NCBI GenBank assembly: GCA_030323885.1
Contig: CM059191.1
Coordinates: forward strand, 107,056,844 to 107,120,843
DNA: 64,000 nt
Source: Branchipolynoe longqiensis
Lineage: Eukaryota > Annelida > Polychaeta > Phyllodocida > Polynoidae
Reading direction: 5' to 3'
Within the stretch, counting starts at the first letter, position 1. Every line of letters starts with the position of its first letter. This document shows, piece by piece, positions 45,164-56,314 of this stretch. Under the pieces are notes generated by a model. The model was not told the DNA's origin. It worked only from the letters and a program-made list of their open reading frames with translations, and ran no database searches. The translations under genes were made by a program, and so were the position numbers.

Positions 45164-45978
45164 TTAGGCATGTGTGTCTGTGTCTGTGTGTATGTACATT
45201 TGTCTGTGTCCATGTGTATGTATAGGCATGTGTGTCTGTGTATTTGTATATGCATGTGTGTCTGTGTATGTGAGTATGTATATGCATGTTTTTCTGTGTC
45301 TGTGTGTATATATATGTGTGTCTGTGTGTATATATATATATGTATGTGTCTGTGTGTATGCATATGCATGTGTGTATGTGTGTATGTATAGGCATGTGTG
45401 TCTGTGTGTATGTATATATATGGATGTGTGTCTGTGTATGTGTGTGTATATATATATATGTATGTGTATGCGTGTATGCATGGGCATGTATGGATGTGTG
45501 CATATATATGCCTGTGTCCTTGTGTATGCATAGGCATGTGTCTCTGTGTGTATGCCTTGGCATGTGTGTATGTATATGTGTATGTGTCTGTGTGTATGCA
45601 TATGCATGTGTGTATGTGTGTATGTATAGGCATGTGTGTCTGTGTGTATGCATAGCCATGTGTGTCTGTGTATGCATGTATGTGTATATATATGTGTATG
45701 TGGGTATGTATAGGCATTTGTGTTCATGTGTATGCATAGGCATGTGTGTCTGTGTCTGTGTGTATATATATGTGTGTGTGTCTGTGTCTGTGTGTATATA
45801 TATGTGTGTGTCTGTGTATGTGTATGTATAGGCATGTATGTCTGTGTCTGTGTGTATGTGTATGCATGTGTGTCTGTGTCTGTGTGTATATATATGTCTG
45901 TGTCTGTGTCTGTGTGTATGCATAGGCATGTGTGTCCGTGTGCATGCATATGCATGTGTGCCTGTGTCTGTGTGTATG
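45164..45978. repeat. TG-rich array, right part
   Basis: This is the continuation of the array at 42791-44327 with the same phrases (CATGTGTGTCTGTGTCTGTG, TATATATATG). Confidence 0.92.
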
Positions 45979-46478
45979 TATTAACTCCATAATTGGTAAG
46001 TAGGAATACACTTGTTTTCCGGCTCTTGTTGAAGACACACACGTGTGATTACTATTAACTCCATAATTGGTAAGTAGGAATACACTTGTTTTCCGGCTCT
46101 TGTTGAAGACACACACGTGTGATTACTATTAACTCCATAATTGGTAAGTAGGAATACACTTGTTTTCCGGCTCTTGTTGAAGACACACACGTGTGATTAC
46201 TATTAACTCCATAATTGGTAAGTAGGAATACACTTGTTTTCCGGCTCTTGTTGAAGACACACACGTGTGATTACTATTAACTCCATAATTGGTAAGTAGG
46301 AATACACTTGTTTTTCGGCTCTTGTTGAAGACACACACGTGTGATTACTATTAACTCCATAATTGGTAAGTAGGAATACACTTGTTTTCCGGCTCTTGTT
46401 GAAGATACACATGTGATGACTATTAACTCCATAATTGGTAAGTAGGAATATACTGGTTTTCCGACTCTTGTTCAAGTC
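45979..46478. repeat. 74-bp tandem repeat, about seven copies
   Basis: ATTAACTCCATAATTGGTAA starts each unit. The period is 74 bp and the first five copies are almost identical. The last two have diverged (AGATACACATGTGATGACT; TATACTGGTTTTCCGACTC). Each unit contains ACACACGTGTG, an inverted repeat with an E-box core. Confidence 0.95.
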
Positions 46479-46735
46479 ACGAGTATTTACACTATAAGTT
46501 GTATATACTAGGGTGTATGTGTTTTAGATATGGTAACACGAGTTAAATACACAATTGGCAATGTTTAGCATAATGGTTTATTAACATGTGCCCATGAGTA
46601 CCATTGCGGTCTGGTAAAACTGGTGCAGCATCAACAAGTCAATCTTTAACACTGATCACACTGTCAGTGTGTTATAGTTGCTTATGTTAAGTTATAATTA
46701 ATGTCATATTGCTCCAAGCGGGGACAGGTTCAGGT

Positions 46736-47010
46736 GGCCCGTCATCTCTCGGCGCCTCCCTGGCTCCGCCCTTGTCAGCGGGCCCTCCGCGTCTCCCTTG
46801 CTGCTCCCCTGTCTGGCTGGCCACCCCTGAGTACCTCCCTGGCTCAGCCACTGTCTGGCGGGCACATCTCCAGCACCTCCCTGGCTCCTCCCCTGTCCGT
46901 GCCGTAACCCCTGAGCACCTCGATGAATGCCCCCCTGTCTGGCTGGTTCACCCTGCCTTACACACTCAGCACGACCCTGGCTCCGCCCCTGGGGTGGACC
47001 TTGAACTGTT
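46736..47010. repeat. imperfect CTCCCTGGCTC / CCCTGTCTGGCTGG repeat
   Basis: CACCTCCCTGGCTC-type and CCTGTCTGGCTGG-type phrases alternate with a loose period of about 40-60 bp. It is a degenerate minisatellite, with no gene visible. Confidence 0.6.
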
Positions 47011-47050
47011 GCAGGTTCTTACGTAAGCAGCAGGACGAGTGTGCACTGCG

Positions 47051-47119
47051 GACGTCGTGTGCGCACGTCGTGAGCGCACGTCGTGTGCGCCCGTCGTGTG
47101 CGCACGTCGTGTGCGCACG
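47051..47119. repeat. 13-bp CpG-rich tandem repeat (GCGCACGTCGTGT)
   Basis: Five units of 13 bp are present, containing the palindrome GTGCGCAC. This is a very CpG-dense island of about 70 bp. Confidence 0.8.
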
Positions 47120-47529
47120 GCCCGCTCCTTTCAAGGCATGTCTGAAACATTGTCGCGACCCCGTGTATTAGTGCTGCCCCCTAGTGGGCGGGTAGCGCCA
47201 CCTGGTGGTTGCCAGGCTTACTATTTATTAAACACGCCCTGCTCGCCGAACACTTAGTGAGACGGCGCTCCACGGAACGCCGAGCAGAGCGCGTGTTTCT
47301 CACGTGAAGGACAAACAGGTCTGAGTAATTAACATAATTATAGCCGGCAAGTCGACGCGCCAGGAGGCTGTAACACCCCCACATCCCCACCCCCACACCC
47401 ACACCCACATCCCCACCCACCCACACCCACATCCCCACACACCAGTGACCGACTGGCCGCCTGCCGTCTTAATGAGTTCCGACTAATGAGCGGCCGGAAC
47501 CAGCCCGTGCCGCCATGACCAGCGTCAGG
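47120..47529. other. low-copy spacer
   Basis: No gene is seen. The interval includes a short CCCCACACCCACATCCCCAC run at about 47379-47440 and a CGCCACCTGGTGGTTGCC inverted-repeat-like patch near 47197. Confidence 0.4.
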
Positions 47530-47875
47530 TGTCACAACCCGGCTCAACCCGGATCAACCCGGATCAACCCGGATCAATGCGACTCAACATGGCTCAAGAT
47601 GGCCAACCCAGCTCAACATGGCTCAACATGTCTCTACATGGCTCAACATGGCACAACTTGGCTCAACATGACACAACGTGGCTCAACATGGCTCAACATG
47701 TCTCTACATGGCACAACATGGGTCAACATGGCACAACATGGCTCAACATGGCTCAACATGGCTCAACATGGCTCAACATGGTTCAACGCTGTTCAACATG
47801 GCTCAAAGTGGCACAGCATGGCTCAATACCGCTCAATGCGGCTCAATGCGGCTCAACACAGCTCAACAATGCGAA
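47530..47875. repeat. 10-bp minisatellite (GCTCAACATG)
   Basis: GCTCAACATG and variants (GATCAACCCG, TCTCTACATG, GCACAACATG) repeat head to tail. Open frames are artefacts of the array. Confidence 0.9.
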
Positions 47876-48035
47876 CAGACAGGCCAAGCAGACGACAACA
47901 AGCCGAACAGACGACAAAACAGGCCGAGCAGACGATAAAACAGGCCGAACAGACGACAACAAGCCGAACAGATGACAAAACAGGCCGAGCAGACGATAAA
48001 ACAGGCCGAACAGACGACAACAGGCCGAGCGGCTT
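47876..48035. repeat. ~17-18-bp minisatellite (GCCGAACAGACGACAAAACAG)
   Basis: GCCGAGCAGACGATAAAACA and GCCGAACAGACGACAACA alternate. It follows directly on the 10-bp array. Confidence 0.8.
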
Positions 48036-48074
48036 CCCGCCGCCCATTTGCGCGCCAAGCGGAGAGGGCGTCGT

Positions 48075-49345
48075 CCCGGGTTACAGGTGGGAACGTAGGG
48101 GGTGGGGGCAGGGGGCGGGTGATGGGGGGAGGATGGGGCGGAGGGGGCGGGAGGGATTGTTATAGACCGAGGTGTGTGAGGTAGGATGGGGGAGGATACG
48201 ACAAACCCCCCACCACAGAGGGTTTTGTAGAGGAAGTACAAGGAGAGGGGACGGAGGGAAGAGGGGATATTAGGATGTGGGAGCGGCCGAGGGGGAGGGG
48301 GATGAGAGGAAGGCGGGACGATGGGGAAGGAAGGGGGGGGGGGGGGGGCGGGAGGGGAGGGCTGGGGGGGGCGGGTCAGGGGGAGAGGAGAGGAAGGAGG
48401 GGGGTCAGGTGGAGTGAAGGGGGGGGGTCAGGGGAGGGCAGGCGCGAGGGGGGGAGGAGAGGAGGGCGGGGGTAGGAGGTAATGGAGGGGGGGGGGGGGA
48501 GGGGTTTAGGGAGGGCAGGCGACGGGGGTGGGAGGAGAGGAGGCGGGGGTGAGGGTGAGGAGGGTCAGGGGGTAAGCAGGGTGGAAGGGCAGGCGATGGG
48601 GGGGGGAGGAGAGGAGGGGCGGGGAGTTGAGGAGGTAAGGGGGGGGGAGGTGGCGGGGTCAGGGCGGGTAGGGAGAGGGAGGGTGGGCGAGGAGGGCGGG
48701 TGGTGAGGAGAAGTAATGGTGGGGGGGTGGAGGTGGGGGTCAGGGAGGGGGAGACGGGGGTGGAGAGGAGGGCGGGGGTGCGGTGAGAGGGGGTTTAGGG
48801 GGGGGGGGCAGGGGAGGGCAGGCGAGTGGTTCGGGGGTAGAGGAGATGAGGGACGGGGTGCAGGAGGTAAGGGGGGGGGGTCAGGGGAGGGCAGGCGAGG
48901 GGGGAGGAGAGGAATGGGCGCGGGTGACGGAGGTAATGGGGGACGGGCGGGGTCAGGGCGGCGCCAGCGAGGGGGGAGGAAAGCGGGCGGGGGGAGGAGT
49001 AAGGGGGGGGGGGGGTCAGGGGAAGGGCAGGGGAGTGGGGGAGGGAGATGGCGGGCGGGGGTGAGGAGGTAATGGGGGGGGGGGTCAGGGGAGGGCAGGC
49101 GAGGGGGGAGGAGAGGCGGGCGGGGGGAGGAGGTAAGGGGGGGGGTCAGGGGAGGGCAGGGGAGGGGGAGGAGAGGAAGGCGGGGGTGAGGAGGGAAGGC
49201 GGGGGTGAGAGGTGAGGGAGAGGAGGGGCAGAGAGAAGACGGAGGGGATGGGGATGGGGAAGGGGAGGGGAGGGGGTGACAGGTGAGGAGAAGGGGGAGA
49301 GGGGAGGGGCAGGGGAGGGCAGGGGAGGCAGGAGGAGAAGGAGGT
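48075..49345. repeat. purine-rich GGGGAGG array
   Basis: GGGGGAGGAGAGGAGGGCGGG-like motifs, often with GGTCAGGGGAGGGCAGGCGA, repeat with a loose period of about 60 bp. Almost all purines lie on the plus strand, favouring triplex or quadruplex forms. Homopolymer lengths are probably unreliable. Confidence 0.88.
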
Positions 49346-49564
49346 TTAAAAATAGATAATAAAAATAATGCTCCGAGTAAATCAGAGCGAATCATGAGAG
49401 ATGCATACGCTGGTTCAATTTATTTATATTTAGTCGTACAGGTTGATTTCCCCACTCACTTTTCTGAGCCTGGAGAACCAACACTCACCACCCACAAAGA
49501 GGCCTGCACTACAGGGGCACGGACCATGTCCCGGATACTGCCAGTCTGAGGTCACGGTCCAGTC

Positions 49565-50225
49565 ACTGCCTGTTCATGGTCGCAGAATTGTGCCATCCTG
49601 TTCATGGTCCAGTGCATGCAGACTTGTGATGTCCTGTTCACGGTTCAGTGCACACATACTTGTGCCATCCTGTTCATGGTCCAATACATGCAGACTTGGA
49701 CCTTCCTGTTCACGGTCCAGTGCACAGCAGACTTTTGCTGTCCTATCCATGGTCCAGTGCACAGCAGACTTAGACCATCCTGTTCATGGTCTATTGCAGA
49801 CAGACGTGGACTGTCCTGTTCATGGTCCTGTGCACGCAAACTAGTGCCGTCCTGTTCACAGTCCAGTGCACACAGACTTGTGCAATCCTGTTCATGGTCC
49901 AATGCACCCAGACGTGGACCATCCTGTTCATGGTCCAGTGCACATCAGACTTGTGCCATCCTGTTCACGGTCCAGTGCACGCAGACTTGTGCGGTCCTGT
50001 TCATGGTCCAATGCACACAGATTCGGACTGTCCTGTTCATGGACCAGTGCACAGCAGACTTGGACCGTCCTGTTCATGGTCCAATGCATGCAGACTTGGA
50101 CCATCCTGTTCATGGTCCAGTGGACCCATACTTGAACCGTCCTGTTCATGGCCCAGGGCACAGCAGACTTGTGCCGGCCTGTTCACTGTCCAGTGCACGC
50201 AGACTTGTGCCAGCCTCTCACCCAC
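49565..50225. repeat. 36-bp minisatellite (CCTGTTCATGGTCCAGTGCA)
   Basis: The unit is CCTGTTCATGGTCCAGTGCA plus CGCAGACTTGTGCCAT, in about 18 copies with substitutions. It is open in several frames because 36 is a multiple of three. Confidence 0.93.
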
Positions 50226-50264
50226 TGTTCTCTACAGGCAACTACTGACCTGTGCATATCCCTG

Positions 50265-53200
50265 TACAGGTACCCCAGGGCATGTTGAATTGTACAGATG
50301 TTACTGTGCATGTCCGTGTATGGTACCAGGGCATGTTGGATTGTACATATGTCACTGGTGATGTCCCTGTATGGTACCAGGGCGTGTTGGATTGTAGAGA
50401 TGTCACTGTCGATGTCCCTGTATGGTACCCAGGGCGTGTTGGATTGTAGAGATGTCACTGTGGCATGGTCGGTATGGTACCAGTGGCGTGTGGATGTAGA
50501 AGATTCACTGTGCATGTCCTGTATGGTTACCCAGGGCATGTTGGATTGTAGAAGTGGCACTGTCCATGTCCTTGTATGGTACAGGGCGTGTTGGATTGTA
50601 GAGAATGTCACTGTGCCATGTCCCTGTATTGGTACCCAGGGCGTGTTGGATTGTCTGACATGTCATGTGCATGTCCCTGTCCCTGTATGGACCCCGGGCA
50701 TGTTGGATTGTTAGGGATTTTTTTCACTGTGCATGTCTGTAAGGTACCCAGGGCATGTTGGTTTGTGAGATGCACTGTTCTGTCCCTGTATGGTACCATG
50801 GCGTGTCGAGATTGTAGAGATGTCACTGTCCATGTCACTGGTATGGTACCCAGGGCGTGTTGGATTGTAGAGATGTCCACTGTGCATTGTCCCTGTATGG
50901 GTACTAGGGCATGTTTGGTTTTAGAGATGTCACTGTCCATGTCCTGTATGGTACCAGGGCGTGTTCCGTGTTGGATTGTTCAATGTTCACTGTCGATGTC
51001 CTATGTATGGTACCAGGGCATGTTGGATTGTAGAGCTGTCACTGTCCATGTCCCTGTATGGTACCAGGGCATGTTTGTTTGTAGACATGTCACTGTGCAT
51101 GTCCCTGTATGGTACCAGGGCATGTTTGTTTGTAGAGATGTCACTGTCCATGTCCCTGTATGGTACCCAAGGCGTGTTGGATTGATAATATGTCACTGTC
51201 GATGTCCCTGTATGGTACCAGGGCGTGTTGGATTGTAGAGCTGTCACGGTCCATGTCCCTGTATGGAACCCAGGGCATGTTGGTTTGTAGACATGTCACT
51301 GTGCATGTCCCTGTATGGTACCAGGGCATGTTGGATTGTAGAGATGTTACTGTTCATGTCCCTGTATGGTACCCATGGCGTGTTGGATTGTACAGATGTC
51401 ACTGTCGATGTCCCTGTATGGTACCCAGGGTGTGTTGGATTGTAGAGATGTCACTGTGCTTGTCCCTGTATGGTACCCAGGGTGTGTTGGATTGTAGAGA
51501 TGTCACTGTCCATGTCCCTGTATGGTACCCAGGGCATGGTTGGATGTACATATGTCATGTCTGATGTCCCTGTTATGGTACCAGGGCGTGTTGGATTGTT
51601 GAGATGGTCACTTGTCTATGTCGCTGTATGGGTACCAAGGCATGTTGGATTGTAGAGATGTCACTGTCGATGTCCCGTATGGTATCCACGGCATGTTGGA
51701 TTGTACATATGTCACTGTCAATGTCCCTGTATGGTACCAGGGCGTGTTGGAGTGTAGAGATGTCACTGTGCATGTCCCTGTCCCTGCATGGTACCCAGGG
51801 CATGTTGGATTGTAGAGACGTCACTGCGCATGTCCGTGTATGGTACCCAGTGCATGTTGGATTGTAGAGATGTCACTGTGCATGTTCCTGTATGGTACCC
51901 AGGGCATGTTGGATTGTAGAGATGTCACTGTCCATGTCTTGTATGGTACCAGGGTGTTGGATTGTAGAGATGTCACTGTGCATGTCCACTGTATGGTACC
52001 AGGGCATGTTGGTGAATTTGTAATATGTCACCCGTTCATGTCCTGTTATGGTTACCCAGGGCGTGTTGGATTGTAGAGATGTCACTGTCCATGTCCCTGT
52101 AAGGTACCCAGGCATGTGTTGTAGAAGATGTCACTGTGCATGTCCCTGTTGGCGGGCCCCCCCCCCCCACCCCCTTTGGGGGCCCCACCCCCCCCCCCCC
52201 CCCCCCCCAAGTACCCAGGGGCAGGTTGGGGATTGTAGAGCTGTCACTGTCGATATGTCCCGTATGGTACCCAGGGCGTGTTGGATTGTACATATGTTCA
52301 CTGTCGATGTCCTGTTGGTACCCGGGCGTGTTGATTGTAGAGATGTCACTGTTCATGTCCCTGATGGTACCAGGGCATGTTGGATTGTAGAGATGTCACT
52401 GTCGAGTTCCCTGTATGGTCCCTAGGTGTGTTCGATTGTACATATGTCACTGTCGATGTCCCTATATGGTACCAGGGCGTGTTGGATTGTAGAGATGTCA
52501 CTGTGCATGTCCCTGTCCCTGTATGGTACCAGGGCGTGTTGGATTGTAGAGATGTCACTGTGCATGTCCCTGTATGGTACCAGGGCGTGTTGGATTGTAG
52601 TTTTGTCAGGTCCATGTCCCCTTATATGGGACCCAGGGCTGTGGATGTAGATGATGTCACTGTGCTGTCCTTATGGTACCCAGGGCATGTTGGATTGTAC
52701 ATATGTCACCGTTCATGTCCCTGTATGGTACCCAGGGAGTGTTGGATTGTAGACATGTCACTGTGCATGTCCCTGTCCCTGTATGGTACCCAGGGCATGT
52801 TGGATTGTAGAGATGTCACTGTCATGTCCTGTAAGGTACCCAGGGGCAGTGGATGGGTGAGATGTCACTATTCATGTCCCTGTTATGGTTACCCATGGCG
52901 TGTTGGATTGTACAGTGTACTTTTCAATGTCCCTGTATGGTACCCAGGGCGTGTTGGATTGTAGAGATTGTCACTGTTGATGGCATGTACCTGTTGGTAC
53001 TAGGGCATGTTGATTTGTAGGATGTCATGTCCATGTCCCTGTATGGTACCCAGGGCGTGTTGGATTTTACATATTGTCTCTGTCGGATGTCCCTGTATGG
53101 TACAGGGCCGTGTTGGATTGTAGAAGCTGTCACTGTCATGTCCCTGTTATGAAACCAGGGCATGTTGGTTTGTAGAAAGTCACTGTGATGCATGTCCCTG

Positions 53201-55775
53201 TATCGGAACCAGGGCGTGTGGGGGGGATTGTAGAGATCTCACGTGGCTTGTCCCTGTATGGTACCAGGGTGTTGTTGGATTGTAGGATGTCACTGTCCAT
53301 GTCCCTGTATGGTACCCAGGGGGCATGTTGGATTGTACAGATGTCACTGTCGGTGTCCCTGTATGGTACCAGGGCGTTATTGATTGTAGAGATGTCACTG
53401 TCGATGTCGCTGTATGGTACCCAAGGCATGTTGGATTGAGGGATGTCACTGTCGATGTCCCTGTATGGTATCCAGGGGCGTGTTGGATTTGTACATATGG
53501 TCACTGTCAATGTCCCTGTATGGTACAGGGCGTGTTTGGATTGTTGAGATGTCACTGTGCATGTCCCCTGTCCCTGTTTGGTTACCCAGGCATGTTGGAT
53601 TGTAGGATGTCACTGTCCATGTCCCCTGTTTGGTACCCATGGCAATGTAGGAATGTAGGCTGTCACTGGGCATTTCCTGTATGGTTACCAGGGCGTGTTG
53701 GATTGTAGAGATGTACTGTGCATGTCCTGTAAGATACCCAGTGGTGTTGGTGTTAGAGATGTCCTGTCCATGTCCCTGTTGGTACCCAGGGTGCTGTCTG
53801 GATTGTAGAGATGTCACTGGGCATTGTCCCTGTATGGTACAGGGCGTGTTGTTTGTAGAGATGTCACGGTCATGTCCCCTCTGGTACAGGGCGTGTGGGA
53901 TGTGGAGAGCAGTCACTGTCCATGTCCCTGTATGAGGTACCCAGGGCATGTTGGATTGTTGTCGAGATGTCACTGTCCATGTTCCCTGTATGGCTACCCA
54001 GGGCATGTGGTTTGCTGAGATGTCAATGTCCATGTCACTGTATGGTACCGGGGCGTGTTGGTTTGTTGAGATGTCACTCTGCATGTCCCTGTATTGGTAC
54101 CCAGGTGGTTGGATTGTAGGCTGTCACTGTCCTTGTCTCTGTAAGGTACCCAGGGCATGTTGGATGTAGAGATGTAACTGATTGCATGTCCCTGTATGGT
54201 ACCAGGGCGTGTTTGGATTGTAGAGATGTCACCTGTTCATGTCCCTGTTATGGTACCAGGGCGTGTTCTGATTGTAGGATGCACTGTTCAATGTACCGGT
54301 ATTGGTACCAGGGGTGTGGTGGAAGTGTAGAGATGTCACTGTTCATGTCCCTGTATGGTACCAGGGCGTGTTGGATTGTAGAGATGTCACTGTGCATGTC
54401 CCTGTATGGTACCAGGGCATGTTGGATTGTAGAGATGTCACTGTCGATGTCCCTGTATGGTACCCAGGGCGTGTTGGATTGTACATATGTCACTGTCGAT
54501 GTCCCTGTATGGTACCAGGGCGTGTTGGATTGTAGAGATGTCACTGTCGATGTCCCTGTATGGTACCCAGGGCATGTTGGATTGTAGAGATGTCACTGTC
54601 CATGTCCCTGTATGGTACCCAGGGTGTGTTGGATTGTAGAGATGTCAGTGTGCATGTCCCTGTAAGGTACCCAGGGCGTGTTGGATTGTAGAGCTGTCAC
54701 TGTCATGTCCCTGTATGGTACCCAGGGCGTGTTGCATTGTAGAGATGTCAGTGTGCATGTCCCTGTAAGGTACCCAAGGCGTGTTGGATTGTAGAGCTGT
54801 CACTGTCATGTCCCTGTATGGTACCCAGGGCATGTTGGATTGTAGAGATGTCACTGTGCTTGTCCCTGTATGGTACCCAGGGCGTGTTGGATTGTAGAGA
54901 TGTCACTGTTCATGTCCCTGTAGGGTACCAGGGTGTGTTGGATTGTAAAGATGGCACTGTGCATGTCCCTGTCCCTGTCTGGTACCCACAGCATGTTAGA
55001 TTGTAGAGATGTCACTGTGCATGTCCCTGTAAGGTACCCAGGGCATGTTGGATTGTAGAGATGTCACTGTTCATATCCCTGTATGGTACCAAGGGCGTGT
55101 TGGATTGTAGAGATGTCACTCTTGATGTCCCTGTATGGTACCAGGGCGTGTTGGATTGTAGAGATGTCACTGTGCATGTCCCTGTATGGTACCCAGGGCG
55201 TGTTGGATTGTACATATGTCACTGTCGATGTCCCTGTATGGTACCAGGGCGTGTTGGATTGTAGAGATGTCACTGTGCATGTCCCTGTATGGTACCAGGG
55301 CATGTTGGATTGTACATATGTCACCGTTCATGTCCCTGTATGGTACCCAGGGCGTGTTGGATTGTAGACATGTCACTGTGCATGTCCCTGTATGGTACCA
55401 GGGCATGTTGGATTGTAGAGATGTCACTGTCGATGTCCCTGTATGGTACCCAGGGCGTGTTGGATTGTATAGATGTCACTGTCGATGTCCCTGTATGGTA
55501 CCCAGGGCGTGTTGGATTGTACAGATGTCACTGTCCATGTCCCTGTATGGTACCCAGGGCGTGTTGGATTGTAGAGATGTCACTGTGCATGTCCCTGTAT
55601 GGTACCCAGGGCGTGTTGGATTGTAGAGATGTCACTGTGCATGTCCCTGTATGGTACCCAGGGCATGTTGGATTGTAGAGCTGTCACTGTCCATGTCCTT
55701 GTATGGTACCAGGGTGTGTTGGATTGTAGAAATGTCACTGGGCATGTCCCTGTATGGTTCCAGGGCGTGTTGGAT
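50265..55775. repeat. 51-52-bp minisatellite with an indel-rich core
   Basis: The unit is GTCCCTGTATGGTACCCAGG followed by GCGTGTTGGATTGTAGAGATGTCACTGTGCAT, in about 105 copies. At 54300-55775 and about 51000-51530 the copies are clean. Between about 50450-51000 and 51530-54300 there are many single-base indels, plus a stretch of C runs at 52157-52208 that does not fit the unit. The contrast suggests uncorrected read errors in the core. Confidence 0.95.
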
Positions 55776-56081
55776 AGACTACATCACGGTTCCAGCGGCG
55801 CAGTGCATTGTGGGATGCATCAGAGCAAAACAACCCCCCCAAAAGCACATGGCACATGCTAATACACTGGGTGCAGCTATGAAATGTGCTAGTTTCAGCT
55901 CATCTCAGCTCTTGTTTGAAACATAGAATACCAACTAAAAAAATATATATAATAAATTCAGATATTAATCTTTCATCCAGCATTGCATTTACATCAATAT
56001 AATCAGCACATCTTATGCCATGTCCATTTAGATTTAGAAAGATCTAGGCACTCAGACTAGTATTAGAGCCATAGCCAGAGT
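55776..56081. other. AT-rich spacer
   Basis: No gene is seen. The sequence is low-copy in appearance and joins the 52-bp array to the fourth copy of the ~200-bp dispersed repeat. Confidence 0.4.
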
Positions 56082-56298
56082 ACTCAATGCATTGTCAATG
56101 GCAGTGAGCAATCTCCATACAGTAAAAGTAAAATATTGATAAAACCACACGACCTAGAGACAAACCGCTTGGAACACATACAGAAAACATGTTTACCAAC
56201 AAGATTATATTAAATTGATAAGGTTAGGGATTTGGATTTCTATTAATTTTGAATAAAACTGATGCCTTTCACTGCGCTTATTGGCAAACTCAGTGGCC
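56082..56298. repeat. fourth copy of the ~200-bp dispersed repeat
   Basis: This has the same blocks as 8691-9519 (ATGCATTGTCAATGGCAGTG, AGAAAACATGTTTACCAA, GGTTAGGG, TTTCTATTAATTTTGAATAA, GGCAAACTCAGTGGC). It is followed within 20 bp by the 35-bp array. Confidence 0.85.
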
Positions 56299-56314
56299 GT
56301 ACGGCGTTGCTTTA

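Noticed and set aside
49565..50225. CRISPR-like array with 36-bp periodicity
   Set aside because: The entire unit repeats without variable spacers.
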